Below, one piece after another: positions 6,434-17,848 of a stretch of DNA of 46,674 nt. The notes below the pieces were generated by a model. The model was not told where the DNA came from, ran no database searches, and was given only the letters and a program-made list of their open reading frames with translations. Source of the stretch: Pseudomonadota bacterium (GTDB lineage Bacteria; Pseudomonadota; Gammaproteobacteria; Steroidobacterales; Woeseiaceae); the NCBI GenBank assembly GCA_027618995.1, contig JAQCGO010000017.1, positions 1 through 46,674 of the forward strand. Direction: 5' to 3'. Both the position numbers and the translations under genes were made by a program. Each line of letters begins with the position of its first letter. The first letter of the stretch is position 1.

Positions 6434-7867
6434 TTAGCCGAGAACCCGCGTACAGAGCGCCCACAGCCATCCAGGCACCAGCCCCAGCCCCAGGACGGCC
6501 ATGGCGTTCAGGCCCAAGACGACCCGTGTGTCTGCACTCGCCTGCAACACCGCCTGATCTTCAGCGGCATCGAAATACATGTACCAGATGACGCGCAAGT
6601 AGTAATAAGCCCCCACGACGGATGCGAGCACCATGAGGACAGCCAGGCCCGTGTAGCCGGAACTCAACACGGCGTCGATGACATTCAACTTGCCGAAGAA
6701 GCCAACCAGCGGCGGAATGCCCGCGAGGCTCAGCATCATAAACATCATCATCAGTGCCAACCACGGACTACGTGCATTGAGCCCTTTGAAATCACTCAGC
6801 CTTTCCGCCTCGTAGCCACGCCTGCTGAGCAAGATGACGATACCGAATGCGCCAGCCGTCGCCACGATATAGGTCAGCGTGTAGAACAACGCCGCCGCAT
6901 TGCCTTTGACGGTGCCACAAAACACAGCCAGGAGAATGAAGCCGACGTGAGCGATCGTCGAATAGCCCAGCATGCGCTTGATGTTGGTCTGCGCGATCGC
7001 GACCACATTGCCAACCAGCAAGGAGAGTACGGCGAGCACCATGATCATGTCCGCCCAGACCGCGTGCAGATCACCCAGGCCGTCCACAAGTATGCGCAGG
7101 AGCAAGGCAAGCGCCGCAATCTTTGGCGCCGACGCAATATACAAAGTCACCGGCGAACGAGCGCCTTCATAAACATCGGGCAGCCACATATGAAATGGCA
7201 CGGCCCCGAACTTGAATGCAATGCCGACAATGAGAAATGCCAGCCCGAACCACAGTGACAAGCCATTCATGTCGGGGTTCGCAGCGATATTGGCGGCCAT
7301 CGTCGAAAACTCCAGCGTGCCGGTGACGCCGTAGACCCACGATATGCCGTACAGCAGCGCACCCGATGCAATCGCTCCGAGCACAAAGTACTTCATCGCC
7401 GCTTCCGAGGAATTGGCATTGTTGCGGTCGAAGGCGACCAGCGCGTACTGCGACAGCGCCAGCGTCTCGAGCCCGAGATACATCGACAGCATGCTGTTCG
7501 CAGAGATCATGATCATCATGCCGAGCAAACCGAACATGCCGAGCACGTAATATTCACCCTTGTGCAGATCGTTGGCACGCAAATAGTCGCGCGCATACAC
7601 GAACGCGACGGCTACGAAACCCACCACTGCGATCTTCATCGCCTGCGACAATGCGTCGCTGACGTAAGCGCCGCTGAACAGAACGGTCCTTTCCATCGGA
7701 GCTGTCGAGAACAGCACCCACATCGTTATCGCGAGGCTCGCCATGCTCAGCCAGTAGGTCACGTTGCGATGCTCGTCATCCACAAACAGGTCGGCCACCA
7801 GCACGACGCACAACAGACCCAACAGGGTCATTTCCGGTGCAGCTGATAGGTAGTTTGCAAGAGTCAT
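6434..7867 (-). CDS. nuoN: NADH-quinone oxidoreductase subunit N
   Basis: A 477-residue, highly hydrophobic antiporter-like subunit of the complex I membrane arm (proton_antipo_M family). It has about 14 membrane segments. The transport-channel lysine region FKFGAVPFHMWLPDVYEGARS is present. Start choice: ATG at 7867 just after the nuoM stop (7879); an in-frame TTG at 7882 would overlap that stop. Neither has a strong ribosome site, so coupling to nuoM translation is likely. Last gene of the operon, followed by tRNA-fMet. Confidence 0.95.
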   Translation of the reverse strand: MTLANYLSAAPEMTLLGLLCVVLVADLFVDDEHRNVTYWLSMASLAITMWVLFSTAPMERTVLFSGAYVSDALSQAMKIAVVGFVAVAFVYARDYLRANDLHKGEYYVLGMFGLLGMMIMISANSMLSMYLGLETLALSQYALVAFDRNNANSSEAAMKYFVLGAIASGALLYGISWVYGVTGTLEFSTMAANIAANPDMNGLSLWFGLAFLIVGIAFKFGAVPFHMWLPDVYEGARSPVTLYIASAPKIAALALLLRILVDGLGDLHAVWADMIMVLAVLSLLVGNVVAIAQTNIKRMLGYSTIAHVGFILLAVFCGTVKGNAAALFYTLTYIVATAGAFGIVILLSRRGYEAERLSDFKGLNARSPWLALMMMFMMLSLAGIPPLVGFFGKLNVIDAVLSSGYTGLAVLMVLASVVGAYYYLRVIWYMYFDAAEDQAVLQASADTRVVLGLNAMAVLGLGLVPGWLWALCTRVLG

Positions 7868-7878
7868 CACGTCGCCCG

Positions 7879-9402
7879 TCAAAGCTTCGACTGCGCTATC
7901 TGCGCCAGTAACGTTTCAATACTCATATTCATCATCTCGACAAGAGGTGCCGGCCAGAGGCCGAGCAGCAATACCGAAATCGCAAGCACTGCCAGCACGG
8001 TGAACTCCCGGATGTTCAGATCCTGCAATTTGGCCACGTTGTCATTCGCCACCTCGCCGTACAGGACGCGCTTGACCATCCACAAGGTGTAGGCCGCGCC
8101 GAGAATCAGGGTGGTAGCGGCCAAAAATGCGAACCAGAAATTCGCCTTGAAGCTCGCGATGATTACCATGAACTCACCAACGAATCCGGATGTTCCCGGC
8201 AGGCCCGCATTGGCCATCGAGAACAGCACCATGAAAGCGGCAAACGTCGGCATCGTATTCGCGACCCCGCCGTAGTCGGCAATCTGGCGGCTATGCACGC
8301 GGTCATACAGCACACCAACACAAAGGAACATCGCACCCGATATCAGGCCGTGCGACACCATCTGTACCATGCCGCCAGAAATACCGAGCGCCGCGCCCGT
8401 GCCGGAACCGATCGACCAGAACAGGAAAAAGCCGAGCGTTACAAATCCCATGTGCGCGATCGACGAGTACGCAATGAGCTTTTTCATGTCCTTCTGCATC
8501 AGCGCAACGAAGCCGATGTAGACCACTGCGATCAGCGACAACGCGATGACAAAGTTGGCGAAGTACTCACTGCCGTCCGGAACAATCGGCAGGGAAAGGC
8601 GCACAAATCCGTAGCCACCCATCTTCAACATGATGGCGGCCAGGATGACGGAGCCACCTGTCGGTGCTTCAACGTGTGCGTCCGGCAACCAGGTGTGTAC
8701 CGGCCACATCGGCACCTTGACGGCGAATGCGGCCAGGAACGCGAGGAAAATCAGCTTCTGTGCCGGCAGCGACAATGGCACGTTCATGAACCCGAGCAGG
8801 TCGAAACCACCGGTCTTGCCGAACAGGTAGATGAAGGCAACCAGCATCAGGACCGAGCCAAGGAACGTATACAGGAAGAACTTGATGGTCGCGTACACGC
8901 GGCGTTCGCCGCCCCAGACGCCGATAATCAGGAACATCGGTACCAGCATGGCTTCCCAAAACACGTAGAACAGCAGCCCGTCCAGCGCCGAGAACACGCC
9001 GATCATCAAACCTTCGAGAATCAGGAACGCGGCAAAGTACTGTGCCGGGCGCGGCTTGATCGAATCCCAGCCGGCGATAACAACCAGCGGTGTGATGAAC
9101 GTCGTCAGCAGGATCAGCGGCGTGGAGATGCCATCGACGCCGAGGTAGTAATACGCGTTGATCGCACCGATCCAGCTCTGCCTTTCGATGAACTGCATCC
9201 CAGGCTCGACATTATCGAAGCCGGCAAAGAGCGCCGTACTGAAGACAAACGTTAATACGGTGACCAGCAGCGCGCTGAATCGCATCATGCCGGCTCTGGC
9301 CGAGCGCGCGTTGCCATCGTCACCGATGACGATCAACATCAGGCCACCAAGAATCGGCAGCCATATGAGCAGACTAAGCAGGTGCTGTGCGAATAGATTC
9401 AT
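7879..9402 (-). CDS. nuoM: NADH-quinone oxidoreductase subunit M
   Basis: A 507-residue antiporter-like proton-pumping subunit of complex I. Visible key residues are the Glu in FYVFWEAMLVPMFLIIG and the Lys in FAVKVPMWPVHTWLPDAH, both matching the conserved channel residues of the family. About 14 membrane segments. AGGG seven bases before the ATG at 9402. It follows nuoL by nine bases. Confidence 0.97.
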   Translation of the reverse strand: MNLFAQHLLSLLIWLPILGGLMLIVIGDDGNARSARAGMMRFSALLVTVLTFVFSTALFAGFDNVEPGMQFIERQSWIGAINAYYYLGVDGISTPLILLTTFITPLVVIAGWDSIKPRPAQYFAAFLILEGLMIGVFSALDGLLFYVFWEAMLVPMFLIIGVWGGERRVYATIKFFLYTFLGSVLMLVAFIYLFGKTGGFDLLGFMNVPLSLPAQKLIFLAFLAAFAVKVPMWPVHTWLPDAHVEAPTGGSVILAAIMLKMGGYGFVRLSLPIVPDGSEYFANFVIALSLIAVVYIGFVALMQKDMKKLIAYSSIAHMGFVTLGFFLFWSIGSGTGAALGISGGMVQMVSHGLISGAMFLCVGVLYDRVHSRQIADYGGVANTMPTFAAFMVLFSMANAGLPGTSGFVGEFMVIIASFKANFWFAFLAATTLILGAAYTLWMVKRVLYGEVANDNVAKLQDLNIREFTVLAVLAISVLLLGLWPAPLVEMMNMSIETLLAQIAQSKL

Positions 9403-9411
9403 CGTTGCACC

Positions 9412-11382
9412 CTAACGAAACCAGATCAGCCAGCTGAGCAACGCGGTCAGGCCGATAATCATGGCGAACGCGTAGGTATACAGGTAGCCGGTTTGCAGTT
9501 GCCGCATGACGCCGGCCAGCTTGCCGACGGTATTGGCCGTTCCATTCACCAGGATGCCATCGATGATCAGCTCGTCGCCCTTGAGCCACAAAAACCTTCC
9601 GAAGGACCGGCCACAGAACGCAAATCCCTTGATGTAGAGATCATCGAAATAGTACTTGTTCACGAGCAGTTGGTGCAGACCGGACATCTTCGCCTCGATC
9701 GTCGCCGGGATATCCGGCCGGCGCAGGTACAGGAACCAGGCGACAAAAGTACCGCTTGCCGCCAGCCAGAAAGCCGGCGAGACGTAGATATGCTGCACCA
9801 GGGCCAGGCTTCCGTGCCACACATGCGACCCGATATGCGCTAGTACATCATGCGCCGGAGCGACCACGATGGCATCGTCAAAGTAACCCTCAAACAGCAC
9901 GGGTCCCGCCGTGAACCAGCCGATCAGCGCCGACGGAATGGCCAGCAGGATCAACGGACCTGTGACCACCCACGGGGTCTCGTGCAGATGTGATTTGGTG
10001 TCCGCATCCATGCGTTCATTACCGTGGAATACGAGGAAGAACATGCGGAACGAATACAGCGCGGTAACGAACACGCCCAGCAACACACTCAGGTAGGCAA
10101 TCCAGTACACCGCGCCCTGCCCCTGCCAGTGCGATTCCCGAACGGCCTCGATCAGCAGGTCCTTCGAGAAAAAGCCGCTGCTGCCGGGAAAGCCGATCAA
10201 CGCCAGCGAACCGACGAGTGCCGTCCAATAGGTAATCGGCATGTACTTTCTGAGCCCACCCATCTTGCGGATGTCCTGCTCGTGGTGCATCGCGATGATG
10301 ACCGAACCGGCCGCGAGGAACAGCAAGGCCTTGAAGAAGGCATGCGTCATCAGGTGGAAGATCGCAGCGCTGTAAGCGGACGCGCCCAGCGCGACGGTCA
10401 TGTAACCCAGTTGCGACAACGTCGAATAAGCGACAACGCGCTTGATGTCATTCTGCACGATGCCCAGCAGGCCCATGAAAAATGCCGTGATAGCGCCGAT
10501 CGTGACGACGACTGCCAGCGCCGTTTCTGACAGCTCGAACAACGGCGACATGCGCGCCACCATGAAGATGCCCGCGGTCACCATCGTGGCCGCATGGATC
10601 AACGCCGAAATCGGTGTCGGGCCTTCCATGGAATCCGGCAGCCAGACATGCAATGGCGCCTGCGCCGATTTACCCATCGCGCCGATGAACAGCAGGATGC
10701 AGATAACCGTCATCGCGTTCCACGCCGAACCCGGGAGAACCTCGATGGTCTGCACGGCTACGTTGTCCGCGGACGAAAACACGGTCGCGTAATCCAGCGA
10801 GCCCGTGAACATCACCACACCCGCAATGCCCAGGATGAAACCGAAGTCGCCGACCCGGTTGACCAGGAAGGCCTTGAGGTTCGCTAAAATGGCCGACTCG
10901 CGTTTGAACCAGAAACCAATCAACAGATAGGAAACGAGGCCGACCGCTTCCCAGCCGAAAAACAGCTGCAGGAAATTGTTCGACATAACCAGCATGAGCA
11001 TCGCGAACGTGAACAACGAGATGTAACTGAAGAAGCGCTGGTAACCCGGATCGTCGTGCATGTAGCCGATCGTGTAGACGTGCACCATCAGCGACACGAA
11101 GGTGACCACGACCATCATCAGTGCCGTCAGGCGATCGACGAGGAAGCCGACTTCCATGTGCAGGCCGTCGGTTGCCGCCCACGTGTACAGGCTGATGTTT
11201 TCGCTAACTGCCCCGTCCCAGAACATCGCCCTGAGCACGAGCACCGACAAGGCGCACGACGTGCCGACGGCCAGGATGGTCAGCCAGTGTGAGCCGGCGC
11301 GCCCGATCTGGCGCCCGAACAGTCCCGCGATCACGGCCGCCGCCAGCGGAGCAAGAACGATGGTCAGGTAATAATTCAGCAT
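9412..11382 (-). CDS. nuoL: NADH-quinone oxidoreductase subunit L
   Basis: A 656-residue distal antiporter-like subunit of complex I, with about 16 membrane segments and the long C-terminal lateral helix expected from length. Conserved channel sites: FFGWEAVGLVSYLLIGFW (Glu) and GKSAQAPLHVWLPDSMEGPT (Lys). It follows nuoK by six bases in the same transcript. Normal length for the family. Confidence 0.97.
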   Translation of the reverse strand: MLNYYLTIVLAPLAAAVIAGLFGRQIGRAGSHWLTILAVGTSCALSVLVLRAMFWDGAVSENISLYTWAATDGLHMEVGFLVDRLTALMMVVVTFVSLMVHVYTIGYMHDDPGYQRFFSYISLFTFAMLMLVMSNNFLQLFFGWEAVGLVSYLLIGFWFKRESAILANLKAFLVNRVGDFGFILGIAGVVMFTGSLDYATVFSSADNVAVQTIEVLPGSAWNAMTVICILLFIGAMGKSAQAPLHVWLPDSMEGPTPISALIHAATMVTAGIFMVARMSPLFELSETALAVVVTIGAITAFFMGLLGIVQNDIKRVVAYSTLSQLGYMTVALGASAYSAAIFHLMTHAFFKALLFLAAGSVIIAMHHEQDIRKMGGLRKYMPITYWTALVGSLALIGFPGSSGFFSKDLLIEAVRESHWQGQGAVYWIAYLSVLLGVFVTALYSFRMFFLVFHGNERMDADTKSHLHETPWVVTGPLILLAIPSALIGWFTAGPVLFEGYFDDAIVVAPAHDVLAHIGSHVWHGSLALVQHIYVSPAFWLAASGTFVAWFLYLRRPDIPATIEAKMSGLHQLLVNKYYFDDLYIKGFAFCGRSFGRFLWLKGDELIIDGILVNGTANTVGKLAGVMRQLQTGYLYTYAFAMIIGLTALLSWLIWFR

Positions 11383-11388
11383 CGTCGC

Positions 11389-11694
11389 CTAGCCCTTCAT
11401 CTCGTTCATTTCCCGCACATCGATCGTGCGCCGGTTGCGGAACAGCGTGACGAGAATTGCGAGGCCGATGGCGGCTTCCGCCGCGGCGACTGTCAGGATG
11501 AAAAATACAAATACCTGCCCGGTGTCATCACCGAGATGGCGTGAAAATGCGACGAAGTTGAAATTGACGGCCAGCAGCATCAGCTCGATGCACATGAGCA
11601 TCAGGATCAGGTTGCGACGATTGAGCATGATGCCGGCGATACTCAATACGAACAGCATCGCGGACACGACCAGGTAATGCTGCAGGCCGATCAT
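11389..11694 (-). CDS. nuoK: NADH-quinone oxidoreductase subunit K
   Basis: A 101-residue protein with three membrane helices. The two membrane glutamates of the E-channel are seen in [14 protein letters not shown] and [13 protein letters not shown]. Its start overlaps the nuoJ stop by four bases (ATGA). Standard length. Confidence 0.97.
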   Translation of the reverse strand: MIGLQHYLVVSAMLFVLSIAGIMLNRRNLILMLMCIELMLLAVNFNFVAFSRHLGDDTGQVFVFFILTVAAAEAAIGLAILVTLFRNRRTIDVREMNEMKG

Positions 11695-12302
11695 GGCTTC
11701 TTCTCCGCATCCATCTTGACGATACGCAGCCGATCCTTCGCACGCACGGCAACCTGTTGGGCGATATTCTGCACTTTCAGCCCCGGGCGCTTGCGCATGG
11801 TCAGCGTGATGGCGGCAACGATCGCCAGCAGCAGGATCACGGCAGCGATCTCAAACGCGTACACATGTTCGGTGTAAAGGACGCTGCCGAGCGCCTTGGT
11901 ATTGTTGTAGTCCTCCGGATATGGCACGAACCCGCCGGACCCGAATTCGGCGCTGCCGCGCAACCAGATCAGCTGCACCAGTTCGAAAGCCATCAACAGC
12001 GCGACCGCAATACCCAGCGGCGCATAACGATCGAGTCCTTTGCGCACAGCCTCGACGTTGATATCGAGCATCATCACCACGAACAGGAACAGCACCATCA
12101 CTGCGCCGACGTAGACAAGCACAAGCACGATCGCCAGGAATTCAGCTTCAGCCAGCATCCAGAGCATCGCGCTCTGGAAGAAAGCGAGCACGAGAAACAT
12201 GATCGCGTGCACCGGGTTGCGCGAGAACACGACACCGAGCGCCGCACCAATCAGGATGGTCGCGAAGGTATAAAACAGGACTGTGTGCAGCAGCATTCCC
12301 AT
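11691..12302 (-). CDS. nuoJ: NADH-quinone oxidoreductase subunit J
   Basis: A 203-residue membrane-arm subunit with five predicted helices and a polar C-terminal tail rich in K and R (residues ~170-203). The pi-bulge-type helix is in the segment [19 protein letters not shown]. The start overlaps the last base of the nuoI stop codon. It contributes to the coupling region near the quinone site. Confidence 0.96.
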   Translation of the reverse strand: MGMLLHTVLFYTFATILIGAALGVVFSRNPVHAIMFLVLAFFQSAMLWMLAEAEFLAIVLVLVYVGAVMVLFLFVVMMLDINVEAVRKGLDRYAPLGIAVALLMAFELVQLIWLRGSAEFGSGGFVPYPEDYNNTKALGSVLYTEHVYAFEIAAVILLLAIVAAITLTMRKRPGLKVQNIAQQVAVRAKDRLRIVKMDAEKKP

Positions 12303-12790
12303 CAGCGGTACTTCGCATCCGCAGCCTTATCGGCTGAAATCATTGCGTCGTACTTGTCACCGATCGCGAGCAGTTTGTCCTTGGTCATGATGTTCTCGCC
12401 GGGCGACTCCATGTGGTACTCATGAATCCGGGTTTCGACGATCGCATCGACCGGGCAGGCTTCCTCGCAGAAGCCGCAATAAATGCACTTGAACAGATCG
12501 ATGTCATAGCGCGTCGTACGACGCGTGCCATCATTGCCGACATCGGACTCGATCGTTATCGCGAGCGCAGGACATACCGCTTCGCAGAGTTTGCAGGCGA
12601 TGCAACGTTCCTCACCGTTGGGATAACGGCGCAACGCATGTAGCCCGCGAAAGCGCGGAGACTGCGGCGTTTTCTCTTCCGGATACTCGAGCGTGATCGG
12701 CTTGCGAAAGAAATTGCGCTGGGTTACGGACAGCCCCTTGAGGAGCTCCCACAACGCAAATGTCTTGATGTAGCTGATGATTCGATTCAT
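12302..12790 (-). CDS. nuoI: NADH-quinone oxidoreductase subunit I (2x[4Fe-4S])
   Basis: A 162-residue ferredoxin-like subunit carrying clusters N6a and N6b. Two CxxCxxCxxxC motifs are visible: Cys63/66/69/73 ([12 protein letters not shown]) and Cys102/105/108/112 ([12 protein letters not shown]). The ATG at 12790 overlaps the nuoH stop (ATGA) and aligns with other NuoI N-termini, so it is preferred over an in-frame start at 12808. Confidence 0.97.
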   Translation of the reverse strand: MNRIISYIKTFALWELLKGLSVTQRNFFRKPITLEYPEEKTPQSPRFRGLHALRRYPNGEERCIACKLCEAVCPALAITIESDVGNDGTRRTTRYDIDLFKCIYCGFCEEACPVDAIVETRIHEYHMESPGENIMTKDKLLAIGDKYDAMISADKAADAKYR

Positions 12791-13884
12791 ATCGTTAGCC
12801 CCGACCACGGACCGAGATGCATCCAGGCCATGACGCCCTCGACCGCTATCCAGATAATGCTAATCGGAATGAAAACTTTCCATCCCAAACGCATGATTTG
12901 ATCGTAGCGATAGCGCGGAAACGTCGCCCGCAGCCAGAAGAACGTGTACATGAAAAACGCGATCTTGATGAACAGCCAGGGGAAGCCACCAGCCACGATC
13001 CAGCCGATCAACGGCATATCACCATACGGCGCAAGAAATGCGAACCCCTCAAACGGCGACGCCCAGCCGCCCAGGAAAAAGATAGCGGTCAGGCTGGAGA
13101 TCAACACCATGTTCGCGTATTCGGCGAGGAAGAACAACGCGAATGCGACGCCGGAATACTCGACATGAAATCCGGCGACGATTTCAGATTCGCCTTCAGC
13201 CACGTCGAACGGTGCCCGATTAGTCTCCGCAACACCCGAGATCCAGTACACGAGGAACAATGGCAGCAATGGCAACAGGAACCAGTTCGTAAAACCGCCT
13301 CCCTGCGCGCGGACAATGTCCCCGAGATTCAGACTACCCGCCGCCATCAGCACGCCAACCAGCGCGAAGCCCATCGCGATTTCATAAGCGACGATTTGCG
13401 CCGCCGAACGCATCGCGCCGAGAAACGCATACTTCGAATTTGTCGCCCAACCCGCCAGGATCACGCCGTAGACACCGAGCGACGTCAGTGCCAGCACGTA
13501 CAACAGGCCCGCATTGATATCAGCGATCACGAACCAGTCGTTCATCGGAATGACGGCCCAGGCGGCCAGCGCCGGCACGAGCGTCAACAGCGGTGCGATC
13601 ACGAACAGAAATCGGTTCGACTTAGCCGGAACGATGACTTCCTTGATCAGCAGCTTGATCACGTCAGCAAACGGTTGTCCCAGGCCGAGCGGCCCTACCC
13701 GGTTCGGCCCGACACGGGACTGCATGCGGCCGATGACTTTACGTTCGAAATAGGTCGAGAAAGCGACCACAAGAATCACGACGATTGCGACCAGCAGAAT
13801 CTTGGACACGACGGTTGCCAGGTATTGCACCAGGGGCGGCAAAGCCTCCCAGGTCCCGACCAGGAAATTGATGATGTCGCTCAC
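12787..13884 (-). CDS. nuoH: NADH-quinone oxidoreductase subunit H
   Basis: A 365-residue membrane subunit forming the quinone-binding chamber with NuoB and NuoD. Family signatures are present: [16 protein letters not shown] and the acidic loop [21 protein letters not shown]. Eight membrane helices expected. The GTG at 13884 overlaps the nuoG stop (GTGA) and has GGTGA upstream; the TTG at 13890 would have the ribosome site too close. Confidence 0.96.
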   Translation of the reverse strand: MSDIINFLVGTWEALPPLVQYLATVVSKILLVAIVVILVVAFSTYFERKVIGRMQSRVGPNRVGPLGLGQPFADVIKLLIKEVIVPAKSNRFLFVIAPLLTLVPALAAWAVIPMNDWFVIADINAGLLYVLALTSLGVYGVILAGWATNSKYAFLGAMRSAAQIVAYEIAMGFALVGVLMAAGSLNLGDIVRAQGGGFTNWFLLPLLPLFLVYWISGVAETNRAPFDVAEGESEIVAGFHVEYSGVAFALFFLAEYANMVLISSLTAIFFLGGWASPFEGFAFLAPYGDMPLIGWIVAGGFPWLFIKIAFFMYTFFWLRATFPRYRYDQIMRLGWKVFIPISIIWIAVEGVMAWMHLGPWSGLTI

Positions 13885-16046
13885 GCGCAATCACCCGCGG
13901 CGCGCTTCGCGGCCGGCGTCAGCTGCAGGGCCGTGGCGCGCCGCACCAGCCCATCCACCGAATACAAAGGCACTTCAATATCGGCCGCCGCATCGGCGCC
14001 ATTCGGAGCTGCATGAACGGTGTCGTCGAGCAGCGCATTATCCGGTCGGATCGCACCAATCTGTGCAGCAAGCTCGTCGCGCACTTCTTCGCTCGATACA
14101 TAGTCAAAGCCGGCCGCATTCAGCAGGTTGCCAATCACGCGCAGGACCTTCCACGCCGGCCGTGCCTCACCGACGGGCGATGCAACGCCGGCGAAACTCT
14201 GCCAGGTACCGGCGACATTGACATAGGTACCTGACGTTTCGGCAAAGGTACCGATCGGTAACAGCAGGTCCGCCGATGCGCGCAACGCGTTCGAGTCAAA
14301 AGGCGATAACGCAACGACGAATTTCTGCCGGCCGAGCTTGCCGACCGCATCCTCGACGGCGAGCAGGTCCGCGTCCGGCTCAAGATTCAACAACACGAGT
14401 GCATCCAGATCCGCATCGAGCATCGCGGCGGCATTGAGTCCGGCCTTCCCGCGTGGCTGCCCCGCCTGGCTGCGGTGCGGCAATACACCGGCCAGATGTG
14501 CGCCAGCCGCGTTGGACCCTTCGGACAGGTTGCCGAGTTTGGCGCCGGTGCGCTCGGCGATACAGGCCGCAAGTGCCCGCAGCGCAGAATAGGCCGCGTG
14601 CCGTGTCGCAACATTGCCGAGCAGAACCAGGGCATCTTTGCCCTCACGCAACGCCGCGGCGACGCGCTGTTGTTCTGCGCCTGGTCGGACGTCTTTGCAA
14701 ATCTTTGCCACGGACTTCGGCAGTGCCTTGCCGTCCGCGGCGGCGACGGCTACACCCGCGAGCAGCTCGACCAGACCGGCGCCATCGACGTAGGCATCAA
14801 CTTTGAAGTAGTGCTGGTATCGAACCCGGCTCGCAAAACTGACCTTCGCGCCCCTGAGCGCTGCTTTGCGCAAGCGATGCGCCAGTATCGGTGCTTCGTG
14901 GCGGATATTGGAACCGACGACAAATACGGCGTCCTGCACTTCGAGGGCCGCGATGTCGCAACCGAGCCAGGGAAATACCGGGTCGCTGTCCTGACCGGAA
15001 AAATCGCGTCGACTGACGCGATGGTCAATGTTGGCGGTCTGCAAATGGCCGGCAAGTCGCGCCAGCAGGTGCGCTTCTTCCAGCGTCGCGGCCGGTGATG
15101 CCAGCAGGCCGGTCTTGCCTGGTGCCGCTGCACCCAACACGGTTGCCACTTTCGCCAGCGCTTCGTCCCATTCGATATCGCGCCATTCGTCGTTCTCGCG
15201 CAGTTGCGGCTTCGTGAGTCGCTCAGCGCTGTAAATTGCTTCGTAACTGAAGCGATCGCGATCTGACAGCCAGGTCTCGTTGATGCTCTCGTTCGGTCGC
15301 GGCACGATTCTCTTCACGGTGCCGCGCAGGACGTGCGCGTACATGTTCGAACCCACACAATCGTGCGGCGAAATCGTCTCGTGCTGCATCATTTCCCAGG
15401 CACGAGCGCTATACCGATAAGGCTTGTTGTTCAGTGCACCGACCGGGCACAGATCGATGATGTTGGCCGACAACTCATGATCGATGCTCATCTCGACATA
15501 GGTACTGATCTGCATGCTCTCGCCGCGCGAGGTCGTACCCAGCTGCGGCATGCCGGTCACTTCTTCGCCAAAGCGCACACAGCGCGTGCAATGAATGCAG
15601 CGCGTCATGTCAGTCGAAACCAGCGGACCGATATCCTTGTCTTTGACAACGCGCTTGCGATCCTGGTAACGCGACACGTCGCGCCCGTAACCCATGGCCA
15701 GGTCCTGCAGCTCGCACTCACCGCCCTGATCGCAGATCGGGCAATCCAGCGGATGATTGATCAGCAGGAATTCCATCGTCGCTTTCTGCGCGGCGATAGC
15801 CTTGGGGGATTTGGTAAAGATCTTCATGCCCTCGCCGACCGGCGTGGCGCAGGCGGGCATCGGCTTCGGCGCTTTCTCGATTTCGACGAGGCACATGCGG
15901 CAGTTCGCCGCGATACTGAGCTTTTCGTGATAGCAGAATCGCGGTATGTAGGCACCAATCTTGTCGGTCACGGCAATGACCATCTGGCCCTTGCGCGCTT
16001 TTACCGGCTTGCCGTCAACTTCAATATTTACTACGTCGTCGCTCAT
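13881..16046 (-). CDS. nuoG: NADH-quinone oxidoreductase subunit G
   Basis: A 721-residue iron-sulfur subunit of the peripheral arm. The N-terminal ferredoxin domain has [15 protein letters not shown] and a later Cys. Next come the His/Cys-ligated cluster segment ([18 protein letters not shown]) and [10 protein letters not shown] for N4. The rest is a molybdopterin-oxidoreductase-like fold without catalytic function. It is shorter than the ~908-residue E. coli protein, as is usual for the Paracoccus/Xanthomonas-type enzyme. The C-terminal half is alanine rich and less conserved. Confidence 0.96.
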   Translation of the reverse strand: MSDDVVNIEVDGKPVKARKGQMVIAVTDKIGAYIPRFCYHEKLSIAANCRMCLVEIEKAPKPMPACATPVGEGMKIFTKSPKAIAAQKATMEFLLINHPLDCPICDQGGECELQDLAMGYGRDVSRYQDRKRVVKDKDIGPLVSTDMTRCIHCTRCVRFGEEVTGMPQLGTTSRGESMQISTYVEMSIDHELSANIIDLCPVGALNNKPYRYSARAWEMMQHETISPHDCVGSNMYAHVLRGTVKRIVPRPNESINETWLSDRDRFSYEAIYSAERLTKPQLRENDEWRDIEWDEALAKVATVLGAAAPGKTGLLASPAATLEEAHLLARLAGHLQTANIDHRVSRRDFSGQDSDPVFPWLGCDIAALEVQDAVFVVGSNIRHEAPILAHRLRKAALRGAKVSFASRVRYQHYFKVDAYVDGAGLVELLAGVAVAAADGKALPKSVAKICKDVRPGAEQQRVAAALREGKDALVLLGNVATRHAAYSALRALAACIAERTGAKLGNLSEGSNAAGAHLAGVLPHRSQAGQPRGKAGLNAAAMLDADLDALVLLNLEPDADLLAVEDAVGKLGRQKFVVALSPFDSNALRASADLLLPIGTFAETSGTYVNVAGTWQSFAGVASPVGEARPAWKVLRVIGNLLNAAGFDYVSSEEVRDELAAQIGAIRPDNALLDDTVHAAPNGADAAADIEVPLYSVDGLVRRATALQLTPAAKRAAGDCA

Positions 16047-16052
16047 ACTGTC

Positions 16053-17357
16053 TCAGGCAGCCGCCGCTGCCGGGTCGTCAACAATGCTGCGCCCGTGATG
16101 CCGAACCATGTATTCGAACTCATTGTGGAACTGCTTGAGAAAGCTTTGCACCGGCCATGCCGCAGCATCGCCGAGCGCACAGATCGTGTGGCCTTCAATC
16201 TTGTTCGCCACGTCGACGAGCTTGTCGAGGTCCGCCACCGAACCCTGACCTTCAACGATGCGGGTCAGCATCCGGTACAGCCAGCCCGTGCCTTCGCGAC
16301 ACGGCGTGCACTGGCCGCAGGATTCCGCCATATAGAAGCGTGATATCCGGCGTAACACCTTAACCATGCAGGTGGTTTCGTCCATGACGATCACGGCGCC
16401 GGTTCCGAAAGACGAGCCGGCCGCCGAGAGCGAGTTGTAATCCATCGTGCAGGCCAGGGCAGTCTCGGCGCGCAAGACTTTGCAGGACGAGCCGCCGGGA
16501 ATAATCGCCTTCAGCTTGCGGCCGCCGCGAACACCGCCACACAGTTCCAGCAGGTCTTTAAAAGGAATACCCATGGGCAATTCGTAGTTGCCGGGTTTCT
16601 CGACATGGCCGGACACTGAAAACAGCGCCGTGCCACCGGAGCCCTCAGGCCCGAGGCCGGCAAACCAGGCCGCGCCGTTGCGCATGATTGCGGGCACGCT
16701 GGCGAGACTTTGCGTGTTGTTGATCGTCGTCGGTTTGCCGTACAACCCGAAATTCGCCGGGAACGGTGGCTTGAAACGAGGCTTGCCCTGCTTGCCTTCC
16801 AGCGAATCCAGCAAAGCGGTTTCTTCGCCACATATATAAGCGCCCGCACCCACGAAAGTATGCAGGTCGACGTCGATGCCCGAGCCCTTGATATTTTTGC
16901 CGAGCAGGCCCGCTGCGGAGGCCTCTTTGAGCGCCGCTTCAAAGCGCGGCACCGGCTCTTCAATGAATTCGCCACGGATATAGTTGTAAGCAACGGTCGC
17001 GCCCATCGCATAAGCAGCGATCGCCATGCCTTCGACCAGGGCATGTGGGTTGTAGCGCAATATTTCGCGATCGTGGCAGGTGCCGGGCTCGCTCTCGTCG
17101 GAATTGCAGACCAGGTATTTCTGCCCGGGCGCCGTACGCGGCATAAAGCTCCACTTGAGGCCGGTTGGGAAGCCGGCACCGCCGCGGCCGCGCAAGCCCG
17201 AGGCCTTAACTACGTTGATGACCTCTTCCTGCGTCATCTTGCCGGCAAGTATTTCCCGCCACGCCTTGTAGCCGTCATGCTGCTCATAGGTCTTCAACGT
17301 CCATGACTCGTTGGCGCCGAACGTGTTGAAGCAGACCAGGTTTTGCTCGTAAGCCAT
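16053..17357 (-). CDS. nuoF: NADH-quinone oxidoreductase subunit F (NADH/FMN)
   Basis: A 434-residue flavoprotein that binds NADH and FMN. The nucleotide motif [10 protein letters not shown] is at residues 57-66, the FMN region is [19 protein letters not shown], and the N3 cluster ligands are in [15 protein letters not shown] plus the Cys of [13 protein letters not shown]. The start overlaps the nuoE stop by one base (TGATG). Confidence 0.98.
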   Translation of the reverse strand: MAYEQNLVCFNTFGANESWTLKTYEQHDGYKAWREILAGKMTQEEVINVVKASGLRGRGGAGFPTGLKWSFMPRTAPGQKYLVCNSDESEPGTCHDREILRYNPHALVEGMAIAAYAMGATVAYNYIRGEFIEEPVPRFEAALKEASAAGLLGKNIKGSGIDVDLHTFVGAGAYICGEETALLDSLEGKQGKPRFKPPFPANFGLYGKPTTINNTQSLASVPAIMRNGAAWFAGLGPEGSGGTALFSVSGHVEKPGNYELPMGIPFKDLLELCGGVRGGRKLKAIIPGGSSCKVLRAETALACTMDYNSLSAAGSSFGTGAVIVMDETTCMVKVLRRISRFYMAESCGQCTPCREGTGWLYRMLTRIVEGQGSVADLDKLVDVANKIEGHTICALGDAAAWPVQSFLKQFHNEFEYMVRHHGRSIVDDPAAAAA

Positions 17358-17848
17358 CAGTCCAGCTCATCCAGAATCCTGTCCACGGCATCCGTCGTCA
17401 GGTTCTCGTGGTAGACATGATCCACCATCATCATCGGGGCGCCGCAGCAGGCCGCGAGACACTCCTCTTCACGCTTCAGGTAGATCCGGCCGTCGGGCGT
17501 GCTTTCACCCAGCTTGATATCGAGTTTTTTCTCAACATGGTCGACGATGGCATCGGCGCCGCGCAGCATGCAGGAAATATTGGTGCATATCGCGACATTG
17601 TGACGACCGACCGGCTTGGTCTGGAACATCGAATAGAATGTCGCAACTTCGTACACATGGATGGTCGGTAACTCGAGATACGCGGCCACCGCGTTCATCT
17701 GTTCGGCGGTCAGAAAACCGCCGTTTTCATGCTGTACCGCGTGCAAGGCACTGATGACGGCGGAACGCTGCCGCCCTTCCGGAAACCGTGCCTTCCAGTG
17801 ATCGATCTCTTCGCGCACGTGCGCGGACAACAATTCGGCATCGCTCAT
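17357..17848 (-). CDS. nuoE: NADH-quinone oxidoreductase subunit E ([2Fe-2S])
   Basis: A 163-residue thioredoxin-like subunit carrying cluster N1a. The ligands are Cys88/Cys93 (CTNISC) and Cys130/Cys134 ([10 protein letters not shown]), with the spacing typical of the 24-kDa family. The ATG overlaps the nuoD stop by four bases. Confidence 0.97.
   Translation of the reverse strand: MSDAELLSAHVREEIDHWKARFPEGRQRSAVISALHAVQHENGGFLTAEQMNAVAAYLELPTIHVYEVATFYSMFQTKPVGRHNVAICTNISCMLRGADAIVDHVEKKLDIKLGESTPDGRIYLKREEECLAACCGAPMMMVDHVYHENLTTDAVDRILDELD

Noticed and set aside
8293..9255. 320-codon open frame opposite nuoM
   Set aside because: Antisense shadow; low-complexity charged composition.
12817..14016. 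399-codon open frame on the plus strand opposite nuoH/nuoG
   Set aside because: Antisense shadow of conserved nuo genes; composition rich in R, H, D and Q is typical of such frames and no domain is recognisable.
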